Origin: Prevotellaceae bacterium
Lineage (GTDB): Bacteria; Bacteroidota; Bacteroidia; Bacteroidales; UBA932
Assembly: GCA_031275145.1 (NCBI GenBank)
Contig: JAISPE010000276.1
Location: 1 to 7,906, forward strand
DNA length: 7,906 bases
Direction of reading: 5' to 3'
This document shows positions 1 to 5,522 of this stretch, piece by piece; position 1 is the stretch's first letter, and each line of letters begins with the position of its first letter. The notes under the pieces were generated by a model, which was not told the DNA's origin, searched no databases, and saw only the letters and a list, made by a program, of their open reading frames with translations. The translations under genes and the position numbers were made by a program.

Positions 1-166
1 GATTTGGATTTGAAGGGAAAAATGCAAAGATAAACGTCGAATCGTTCACATCGTTATTGTATGATATGCTCGAATAATCGGCAGCCGGATACACAATCTG
101 CGCCGCAATAAGACAGTGATACATAATTCCTAATATACTAAGTACGTATTTTATTTTTTTCATCAT
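1..166 (-). CDS. Secreted protein of unknown function, N-terminal part only
   Basis: A start codon at 166-164 opens a frame that stays free of stops for 55 codons and leaves the window at position 1. The protein begins MMKKIKYVLSILGIM and continues through YHCLIAAQIVYPAA. This is a typical export signal: lysines at residues 3, 4 and 6, a hydrophobic core at about 7-22, and probable signal peptidase I cleavage near A22/Q23. C18 does not sit in a convincing lipobox. The next visible stretch (NDSTFIFAFFPSNPN) shows no family I recognise. The start overlaps the stop of the upstream 130-aa gene as ATGA (166-163), so the two are probably translationally coupled and co-transcribed. An in-frame ATG immediately follows (codon 2), so the start could be one residue later. 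Coding status rests on the signal peptide and the overlap; function is unknown. Confidence 0.6.
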   Translation of the reverse strand, partial: MMKKIKYVLSILGIMYHCLIAAQIVYPAADYSSISYNNDVNDSTFIFAFFPSNPN

Positions 167-555
167 GCAACATCAATAAATGCCGTAATTCGCTTTTTCC
201 CCGCATAATCCATAATCATGCCGCTGTATTCCGAAACATATTGCCGATGTACATTTATTCTTTCTTTCAAGTAACTGTTTATATTTACATTTTCAAGTAA
301 CTGTTTTGAAATATTTTTGTTCATCTTTTCCAAATATTCCGGTATATTTTCCCCGTAAAACACAGTAGGAAACACAAAAAAGTACAGCGTTTCCAGTCTC
401 TGCGTCTTTGCGGGAAACATCTTTTTGGCAATCTGAGTGATTACATCTGTTTCATCGCCGAATATTCCATTAAGTCCGAAGTCCAAATTCGGACTTGCAA
501 AAACCAATGACATAGAAGATTGGAATACATCTTTTTTATGTTTTCTTTTACTCAT
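163..555 (-). CDS. Hypothetical protein, 130 aa
   Basis: The frame encodes a 130-residue protein that I do not recognise. It starts with a lysine-rich stretch (MSKRKHKKD) and has no signal peptide or clear membrane segment, so it is probably cytoplasmic. Residues about 54-68 are rich in aromatics (LYFFVFPTVFYGEN). Residues about 73-105 are a charged, asparagine-rich and probably helical segment. The C-terminus (GKKRITAFIDVA) is hydrophobic. The ATG at 555 is preceded by an AT-rich leader without a Shine-Dalgarno sequence, and a possible promoter lies just upstream. The stop overlaps the start of a secreted protein by four bases (ATGA), which supports both being real. Whether the 130-aa protein works with its exported neighbour cannot be told from this window. 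The repeat-rich spacer upstream separates it from the glycoside hydrolase gene, so it is probably its own transcription unit. Confidence 0.6.
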   Translation of the reverse strand: MSKRKHKKDVFQSSMSLVFASPNLDFGLNGIFGDETDVITQIAKKMFPAKTQRLETLYFFVFPTVFYGENIPEYLEKMNKNISKQLLENVNINSYLKERINVHRQYVSEYSGMIMDYAGKKRITAFIDVA

Positions 556-574
556 TCCGTAAAAAATTTGGGTG

Positions 575-604
575 TAAAGATAAATGAAATTTTTTAATTG
601 GAAA
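575..604 (-). promoter_or_regulatory. Possible Bacteroidetes-type promoter for the 130-aa gene
   Basis: On the minus strand, TATCTTTA (582-575) matches the -7 consensus TAnnTTTG at all fixed positions but the last. TTTC (604-601) stands 18 nt further upstream where TTTG is expected. It would give a leader of roughly 15 nt before the ATG at 555. The match is imperfect in both boxes, so this is a tentative call. Confidence 0.3.
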
Positions 605-685
605 TCCTGTTTCGATATTTTTTACCACCTCTTTATTTTTTACTGCCTTTTATTTTACCACAAAGGCACGAAGGACACAAAGATT

Positions 686-820
686 GCACAAAGGGCTTTG
701 TGCTCTTTCGCTCGGCGTAGTCTCCAGACTACGTCGAGTTAAAAGCAAAGCTCCCGCTTTGCGCAAGTCAGAGACTTGCTTTTAGCTTCTACGTAGCGAA
801 GACGCTACGCCGAACGAGAG
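686..820. repeat. Cluster of tightly packed hairpins, probable dispersed repeat
   Basis: Five perfect inverted repeats lie almost end to end. GCACAAAG/CTTTGTGC is at 686-693/696-703. CGTAGTCT/AGACTACG is at 716-723/726-733. GCAAAGC/GCTTTGC is at 745-751/756-762, and GCAAGTC/GACTTGC is at 763-769/773-779. CGTAGCG/CGCTACG is at 792-798/803-809. A larger stem, TAAAAGCA (740-747) with TGCTTTTA (777-784), encloses the third and fourth. The ends around 703-723 and 800-820 are imperfect inverted copies of each other (shared core TCGGCGTAG), so the block could fold as one long structure or be a small MITE-like element. The preceding bases 656-685 (ACCACAAAGGCACGAAGG...) look like a low-complexity sequence I have seen as a recurrent intergenic repeat in several bacterial genomes. 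It lies downstream of the glycoside hydrolase gene and may end its transcript. Confidence 0.6.
735..763. repeat. 29-bp direct repeat, copy 1
   Basis: This is identical over 29 bp to 1018-1046. It begins CGAGTTAAAAGCAAAGC and contains the hairpin GCAAAGC-TCCC-GCTTTGC. After the identical part, both copies continue into AAGTC within a few bases. The two copies bracket the 22-bp tandem array. Confidence 0.9.
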
Positions 821-967
821 TCCTGAGGGAAATTTTGCTGCGTCCTGAAGAAAATTTTGCCGCGTCTTGATGAAAATTTTGCTGCGTCCTGAAGGAAATT
901 TTGCCGCGTCTTGATGAAAATTTTGCCGCGCACGTGAGAAAATTTTGCTGCGCACGTGAGAAAATTT
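821..967. repeat. 22-bp tandem repeat array, about 6.7 units
   Basis: Units begin at 821, 843, 865, 887, 909, 931 and 953, always 22 bp apart. Each has a variable 8-bp part followed by a conserved 14-bp core, (A/G)AAATTTTGC(C/T)GCG; the last unit diverges after about 967. The 8-bp part is TCCTGAGG or TCCTGAAG in units 1, 2 and 4, TCTTGATG in units 3 and 5, and CACGTGAG in units 6 and 7. Units 2-3 and 4-5 therefore form a 44-bp higher-order repeat. The core contains the palindrome AAAATTTT. The period is not a multiple of three. The array is stop-free on the minus strand but shows no sign of being coding. There are no long unique spacers, so it is not a CRISPR array. It occupies the spacer after the glycoside hydrolase gene. 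Confidence 0.9.
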
Positions 968-1017
968 GTCATCAGGCAGCAGGCGATCGCTATGCCGCAA
1001 GTCGCTGAGTCGCCGAC

Positions 1018-1046
1018 CGAGTTAAAAGCAAAGCTCCCGCTTTGCG
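1018..1046. repeat. 29-bp direct repeat, copy 2
   Basis: This is the second exact copy of the repeat at 735-763, including the GCAAAGC-TCCC-GCTTTGC hairpin (1028-1045). It is followed by AAAGTCGCGGATTG and then, at 1067-1081, by a 13-of-15 match to 709-723 (CGCTYGGCGYAGTCT). The repeat-derived DNA thus reaches the stop codon of the glycoside hydrolase gene at 1082-1080. Confidence 0.88.
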
Positions 1047-1079
1047 AAAGTCGCGGATTGATTCATCGCTTGGCGCAGT

Positions 1080-2795
1080 CTATTCGCCGGCCCGTAGTTT
1101 TTTCTGAGAATCAAAATATTCGATTAAATCAAAAACCTGTTCATTGATTTCTTTCATTTGAGTTATCAAATCGGTATAAGGTTCATAATCGTTATTTACG
1201 ATTCCCTTGTTTGAATCAATATTTGAAAGTTCGGGATTTTTTGCGGTCGGATCGTTATCCTGATATTTGAACCAGTGCCAGCCAACACAGTTTTGAGATT
1301 CGAGCAGGGCAAGCGTATAATTTTGGTAAAAGCGTCCACGGTCTTGTTGTGTTTGGACATTCCAGCCTGCTCCGGTTGTATTCGGCAAACCGGAATCCAT
1401 GCCTTTCGTGTACCATTCCGTTATCATAAACGGTTTGCCGGTCCATTCAGTCCAGCCTTTTGTGTGTTCTTCCAGCGGAGTCCATACACCGTAATAATTG
1501 AACGAAATAATATCGATATATTGAGCAATTGCTTTCATAAACATGGCATGGCTACGAACATCGCCGTACAGTCTCGGCCCCAGAATCAAATGATTCGGAT
1601 CATGTTTTCGAATCGCTTTGGCGGTAATAGACGAATATTTATCGCCAAGATAGGCAAGAAATTCCCGACGATCTGTGTCTTCGATCTGCTCGACGGTTTT
1701 ATTTCGTTTCGCCAACCACATTTCAGCGGCTTTGCGTCCGGCGTCATTGGGATTTTCCAGTTTCAAATATCCTTCCAGTGTGCTCATCTTAAACGGTAAT
1801 TCATTGTCCGTAAAATAACCCAGCAAATTCGGATCATCTTTGAAACCGGCAACCTGTTTAGCGACAAACTGATCGCAAAACGTTTCAAATTCCGGTTCGA
1901 AAACGAAAATTCCATTATTAGGATAACCATGATGTCCCGGAACTTGCACTGTTCGTCCTTTGCCGTATTCGCCCATGAGCGACAAATTGAGCGTATAAGA
2001 TATTGGCGATATTTTTTGTAGCGGCGATTGACGAAATGCGTATAAATCACTCCAGGCCCCTGACCCATTGAAGCCGTTGTCTCTGAAAAGCCGAATTGTT
2101 GCTTCAGACCAGTTATTTTTCGTTTTGAATTTTTCTGCAAACACATTTTTCTGATGTTCTCCGCCACCGAGAGTGACATTACATACTGCCCTATGAATGT
2201 TCAAAAATCCTTCGGGATCAACAAGCCAGAACCGGTTATCATGTTTTTCGACATGCCAGAAACCCGTTTTCCGGGTTTTTTCACTAGGAATACCGGCAAA
2301 GTGTCCGTATTTTCGATTCTTTTTAGGTTTGTAACCGGCAAGATGTTCGATAGTACGTGTTGGATAACTGATCCACGGTTGACCGGAACGCTTTTGAGCC
2401 GCAACCTGCAAAAGTTCGCCCTTCAATCGTTTGAAGTCATTTTTTTCTTCCACTTTTCCGGCAATCGTTGAAAGTCCCGAATCAATACTGTCATAAAGAG
2501 GAGTAATCTCTTTTCCTGTTTTATCGACAAATCCCCATTTGCCGTCTTTTTGCACCTTTGCAAGTCCTTCCCGGAAAAAAGCGACATTATCATAAATACA
2601 GGGAATCACCTCTTTTCCTCTTTTATTAATAAATCCCCATTTGCCGTCTTTTTGCACCTTTGCAAGTCCTTCGGAAAAAGAATCGAAATAATCATATTTT
2701 GCAAGAGCCCTGGACAGTTTTTCGCTGTTGCAGGAACAGAAAACAAGCGTACACAATGACGCTAAAACCCAAACGGTAAACCTTTTTGCTGTCAT
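1080..2795 (-). CDS. WG-repeat lipoprotein with agarase-like (GH50-like) glycoside hydrolase domain
   Basis: The 571-aa product is probably a surface or periplasmic lipoprotein acting on a polysaccharide or oligosaccharide. Residues 1-21 form a signal peptide ending LVFCS, with C22 as the likely lipidated cysteine; the lipobox is loose, with Phe at -3. Two WG repeats follow, F40-F73 and F74 to about Y101, sharing the identical stretch EGLAKVQKDGKWGF. From about residue 178 the protein resembles GH50 agarases of clan GH-A: TGFWHVEKHDNRFWLVDPEG (178-196), NLLGYFTDNELPF (323-335), and GKPFMITEWYTKG (453-465). By family analogy E332 is the acid/base and E460 the nucleophile. NCVGWHWFKYQDND (502-515) is also characteristic. 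The substrate is not decided; agarose-type galactan is only one option. No SusC/SusD-like genes flank it. Repeat DNA adjoins both ends: a long hairpin 36 bp before the start, and repeat-like sequence at the stop codon. Confidence 0.85.
   Translation of the reverse strand: MTAKRFTVWVLASLCTLVFCSCNSEKLSRALAKYDYFDSFSEGLAKVQKDGKWGFINKRGKEVIPCIYDNVAFFREGLAKVQKDGKWGFVDKTGKEITPLYDSIDSGLSTIAGKVEEKNDFKRLKGELLQVAAQKRSGQPWISYPTRTIEHLAGYKPKKNRKYGHFAGIPSEKTRKTGFWHVEKHDNRFWLVDPEGFLNIHRAVCNVTLGGGEHQKNVFAEKFKTKNNWSEATIRLFRDNGFNGSGAWSDLYAFRQSPLQKISPISYTLNLSLMGEYGKGRTVQVPGHHGYPNNGIFVFEPEFETFCDQFVAKQVAGFKDDPNLLGYFTDNELPFKMSTLEGYLKLENPNDAGRKAAEMWLAKRNKTVEQIEDTDRREFLAYLGDKYSSITAKAIRKHDPNHLILGPRLYGDVRSHAMFMKAIAQYIDIISFNYYGVWTPLEEHTKGWTEWTGKPFMITEWYTKGMDSGLPNTTGAGWNVQTQQDRGRFYQNYTLALLESQNCVGWHWFKYQDNDPTAKNPELSNIDSNKGIVNNDYEPYTDLITQMKEINEQVFDLIEYFDSQKKLRAGE
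2529..2672 (-). repeat. In-gene direct repeat encoding the two WG repeats
   Basis: A 42-bp stretch is identical at 2529-2570 and 2631-2672, offset 102 bp (34 codons, in frame). It encodes EGLAKVQKDGKWGF twice. The flanking codons of the two WG units differ, so either the core was duplicated recently or it has been kept alike by gene conversion. Confidence 0.9.
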
Positions 2796-2831
2796 ATCTT
2801 TTTAATTTAAATTTCAATAATTTGTACGCCT

Positions 2832-2907
2832 CATCGTCATTGCGAGGAACGAAGCAATCCAGAAAGTCGTGGATTTCTGGATTGCTTCGTTCCTCGCAAT
2901 GACGATG
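2832..2907. repeat. Perfect 34-bp inverted repeat (palindromic intergenic element)
   Basis: The arms 2832-2865 and 2874-2907 are exact reverse complements over 34 bp, separated by 8 bp (GTCGTGGA). Each arm carries the sequence CATTGCGAGGAACGAAGC, a motif that recurs as an intergenic palindrome in many unrelated bacterial genomes and gives spurious peptides such as HCEERSNP and CFVPRNDD when translated. Transcribed toward the glycoside hydrolase gene it would form a very stable hairpin ending 36 nt before the start codon at 2795. It may instead act as a terminator for the upstream operon. Confidence 0.92.
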
Positions 2908-2908
2908 G

Positions 2909-3075
2909 GTCGCGGATTGCTTCGTCGCCATATTCTTCTGACAGGCGTTACCACGTTTTTCAGTTGCGGTACGAAACGAATATTCACAATGACGACCCGT
3001 CGCAGATTGCTTCGTCATCACACTCTTCGACAAGCGTCATTACGCTTTCAGTTGCGGTACGAAACGAGCACTCGC
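2909..3075. repeat. Two diverged tandem copies (about 88-90 bp) related to the palindromic element
   Basis: GTCGCGGATTGCTTCGTC at 2909-2926 recurs with one change at 2999-3016. CAGTTGCGGTACGAAACGA at 2961-2979 recurs exactly at 3049-3067. Between these anchors the copies (about 2909-2996 and 2999-3084) differ at many places. Each begins with the GATTGCTTCGT half of the adjacent palindrome and ends near CGCAATG or ACAATG, resembling its other half. They are probably decayed members of the same family. Together with the palindrome they fill most of the 404-bp spacer 2796-3199. The remaining part, 3085-3199, is AT-rich and shows nothing I can name. Confidence 0.75.
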
Positions 3076-3199
3076 AATGCCGAAATACGACAATACATTA
3101 ATATTTGCAGAACTAACAGATTTGTAAATTTTGAAAATTCTGTTAATTGACTTCGTCGAACTAAAGTTTCTGTCAAATAAAAATTCCGGTAATGTCGAT

Positions 3200-3598
3200 T
3201 TAGAACGGCAAATCGTCAACATCTCCATCCCTGGGCGCAGTATCTGTCCAGGGGGATGTATCTGGCGCCGCCGGCATCGGAACCGGTCCTACGGAGGGAG
3301 CAGCGCTTTGAGTCGAAACACCCGGACCCCGCTGTATTCTCCATGCTCTGACATCAGTGTACCAGCGTCCGTTATATTCTCTCGATTCGAGGGTGATACT
3401 TACCGTAATAAGATCCTTGCCGACCTGAACATCGGCAATATCGTTAATTCTTTCGCCCCACAAAGAGATACATATCTTGCGAGGATACTGTTCTTCGGTT
3501 TCAAGGATAAATTCCTGTTTTTTCCAGTCTCCTTTTGCAGAAGTACCCGACTGCAAATCCAGCGTCTGCGCTATTCTTCCTGTTAATTCTAAGGCCAT
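3200..3598 (-). CDS. DUF3127 protein with SSB-like C-terminal tip
   Basis: The 132-aa product matches the Bacteroidetes DUF3127 family along residues 1-88: MALELTGRIAQTLDLQSGTS, GDWKKQEFILET, YPRKICISLWGERI, and SREYNGRWYTDVRAWRI. The last is the most diagnostic. The family is small and cytoplasmic, with a predicted OB-like beta fold; its function is not established to my knowledge. Residues about 90-120 form a Pro/Ala/Ser-rich linker, and the protein ends DGDVDDLPF. This closely resembles the acidic tip (DDDIPF) by which single-stranded DNA-binding proteins recruit partners, so a nucleic-acid role is plausible but inferred. It is the last gene of the putative four-gene operon, 41 nt after the PH-domain gene, with no promoter-like box in that AT-rich gap. 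Confidence 0.88.
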   Translation of the reverse strand: MALELTGRIAQTLDLQSGTSAKGDWKKQEFILETEEQYPRKICISLWGERINDIADVQVGKDLITVSITLESREYNGRWYTDVRAWRIQRGPGVSTQSAAPSVGPVPMPAAPDTSPWTDTAPRDGDVDDLPF

Positions 3599-3639
3599 AT
3601 CTTTATATTTTTTTATTTAACATTATAATTATTAATATT

Positions 3640-4119
3640 TTATTCTAACGGTTTTTCTTCATTGTTCCGTTTTACGGCATTATTAATCAATTCTTTGATT
3701 TCGTCTGCCTTACGGACTCCGGGGATTATGATATACGGTTCGGAAAAACCTGTAAGATTCAACCGGATATCTCCCAGACCGACCATTCTTTTATACCATG
3801 ATTCTATCAGGAGAACCTCCCGTATTTCCGACAGTTTTACTTCCTTTGTAATCCTGTTGAATACCCCTTCTCTATATAATATTCTCGATGCTGTGATTTT
3901 GTATTTTGTGACATAAACCCCGTACCATGCAAACAGGGATCTGCCGGCAGGATATAACAGTAGCAGGCAAAATGCCCATCTGAGTTTCGTATAAACGATT
4001 AAGATCGTTACAATAAGCGCTGCCATCACGATACTGTTCGCATACGTTTTGAAATTCAGCCACTGACTTGGAGCGCTTTCCCAAATCGCCTGTTCTTCGG
4101 TGTTTATTGCATTGCTCAT
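3640..4119 (-). CDS. Bacterial PH-domain membrane protein (DUF304/YdbS-like)
   Basis: The 159-aa protein has a short cytoplasmic N-terminus followed by one or two membrane segments at about residues 26-47 and 50-70 (IVMAALIVTILIVYTKLRWAFC...). A bacterial PH domain (bPH2, formerly DUF304) follows, from about 70 to 150. Typical features of that domain are YKITASRILYREGVFNRITKEVKLSEI, in which the first strand pair and the I.R..G.. pattern are clear, then VGLGDIRLNLTG, and the closing helix RKADEIKELINNAV. Such proteins are membrane-associated; most have no known partner. The start overlaps the stop of the dipeptidase gene by ATGA (4119-4116), which implies translational coupling. The high lysine and glutamate content of the tail (KRNNEEKPLE) suggests it is exposed to the cytoplasm. 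Confidence 0.8.
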   Translation of the reverse strand: MSNAINTEEQAIWESAPSQWLNFKTYANSIVMAALIVTILIVYTKLRWAFCLLLLYPAGRSLFAWYGVYVTKYKITASRILYREGVFNRITKEVKLSEIREVLLIESWYKRMVGLGDIRLNLTGFSEPYIIIPGVRKADEIKELINNAVKRNNEEKPLE

Positions 4120-5495
4120 AACCTTTTCGAATATTCTTCAACATAGTATTTATAAAACAGAGGAACGGTTTCAATCCCTCTGTAAAAATTAATCAGAGGG
4201 AAATTTTCATTGGGCGAATGTATTGCATCGCTTTCCAAACCAAATCCCATCAAAATGGACTTTACGCCCAGAATCTGTTCAAAAGCCGAGATAATCGGTA
4301 TGCTGCCTCCGGTGCGGACAGGTACGGGAGCAGCGCCAAAACTCTCTGTTATAGCTCTGTGAGCAGCTTTGTATTCGGGAGAATCTATGGGCGAAACATA
4401 TCCCTGTCCTCCATGAAGCGGCGTAACTTTCACAGTAACATAAGCGGGAGCAAGGCTCTCGAAATGAGACTTGAACAGTTCGGCTATCTTTTTATAATCC
4501 TGATTGGGGACTAATCGCATGGAGATTTTGGCATACGCTTTTGCGGGGATAATGGTTTTCGAGCCTTCGCCGGTATATCCGCCCCATATTCCATTGACGT
4601 CGAGGGCAGGACGTATTCCTGTCCGTTCGGTAGTCGTGTATCCTGTTTCTCCCCATACTTCATTGACCTTAATGGATTTTCTGTATTCTTCCAGTGAAAA
4701 GGGCGCTTTGGCAAGTTCCCGTCTTTCTTCGTTGCTAACGGTTTCGACATCGTCGTAAAATCCTTTCACTTTCACTCTCCCGCTTTCGTCGTGCAGAGAG
4801 GCTATCATTTTGCATAAGATATTGACAGGATTGGCTACCGCTCCGCCATATATGCCGGAATGTAAATCGTGCGAAGGTCCCGAAACTTCGACTTCGAGAC
4901 AGGATATGCCCCGTAATCCTGTTGTTATGGAGGGGACATTCTCTGCAATCATACCCGTATCGGAAACGATAATCACATCCGATTTCAGCAGGTCTTTGTT
5001 CTCTTCGCACCAGATTTTCAGTGAGCCTGAACCGATTTCCTCCTCTCCTTCGATCATGAATTTCACATTGCAGGGGAGAGTTCCGGTTTTGACCATCAGC
5101 TCGAAAGCTTTGGCGTGTATAAATGACTGTCCTTTATCGTCGTCAGCGCCGCGGGCATAAATTTTCCCGTCACGGATTTCCGGCTCAAACGGTGAAGAAA
5201 GCCACTGTTCCAAAGGATCGACAGGCATGACGTCATAATGTCCGTAAACAAGTATGACAGGCAGTGAAGGATCGATTATCTTTTCTCCGTAAACTACGGG
5301 ATTTCCTTTGGTCTCAAATATTTCGACCCTGTCTGCTCCGGCGTCAAGAACAGTTTTTTTCCAGTATTCGGCCGCTTTCAGCATATCCGGCCTGTGTTCC
5401 GACTGTGAACTGATTGAAGGTATTCTGATCAGTCCGAACAGTTCGTCTAAAAAACGCTGTTTATTTTTCTCAATGTAGTTTTTAATCTGACTCAT
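4116..5495 (-). CDS. M20-family dipeptidase (metallopeptidase)
   Basis: This 459-aa zinc (or manganese) peptidase belongs to the carnosinase/CNDP2-like branch of family M20 and probably cleaves dipeptides in the cytoplasm; no signal peptide is present. The two-metal site is intact: H86 and D88 in YGHYDVMP, bridging D119 in GADDDKG, general base E152 and ligand E153 in EGEEEIGS, D179 in SDTGM, and H426 in AIHSPNE. The lid/dimerisation domain spans about 190-360 and contains the GPSHDLHSGIYGG loop (206-218), whose H212 matches the histidine that reaches across the dimer in relatives. The length is normal for the family. It starts 27 nt after the FKBP gene, and its stop overlaps the PH-domain gene, so it is the second gene of the operon. 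Exact substrate preference cannot be read from sequence. Confidence 0.95.
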   Translation of the reverse strand: MSQIKNYIEKNKQRFLDELFGLIRIPSISSQSEHRPDMLKAAEYWKKTVLDAGADRVEIFETKGNPVVYGEKIIDPSLPVILVYGHYDVMPVDPLEQWLSSPFEPEIRDGKIYARGADDDKGQSFIHAKAFELMVKTGTLPCNVKFMIEGEEEIGSGSLKIWCEENKDLLKSDVIIVSDTGMIAENVPSITTGLRGISCLEVEVSGPSHDLHSGIYGGAVANPVNILCKMIASLHDESGRVKVKGFYDDVETVSNEERRELAKAPFSLEEYRKSIKVNEVWGETGYTTTERTGIRPALDVNGIWGGYTGEGSKTIIPAKAYAKISMRLVPNQDYKKIAELFKSHFESLAPAYVTVKVTPLHGGQGYVSPIDSPEYKAAHRAITESFGAAPVPVRTGGSIPIISAFEQILGVKSILMGFGLESDAIHSPNENFPLINFYRGIETVPLFYKYYVEEYSKRL

Positions 5496-5522
5496 TCGTA
5501 TTATTTTTAATGATTTGACATG

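Noticed and set aside
686..820. tRNA or known structured RNA in the hairpin cluster
   Set aside because: The hairpins are short and separate, with no cloverleaf, no T-loop or anticodon arm, and no riboswitch core that I can recognise.
821..967. CRISPR-like array
   Set aside because: Units repeat every 22 bp with no long unique spacers; the only variable part is 8 bp and occurs in three recurring versions. No cas gene is present.
782..1147. Open frames across the tandem array on both strands (72 and 63 codons)
   Set aside because: They exist because the repeat lacks stops; the proteins are period-22 repeats of the DNA pattern with no start context or domain.
1275..1799. 174-codon open frame antisense to the glycoside hydrolase gene
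   Set aside because: The minus-strand frame has clear family motifs here, and the antisense product shows no domain or plausible composition.
2692..3150. Open frames through the palindromic spacer
   Set aside because: Their translations (HCEERSNP, CFVPRNDD and similar) are the well-known spurious products of this repeat family, and one overlaps the start of the glycoside hydrolase gene.
3131..3586. 151-codon open frame antisense to the DUF3127 gene
   Set aside because: The minus-strand protein is a clear family match; the antisense frame is a shadow.
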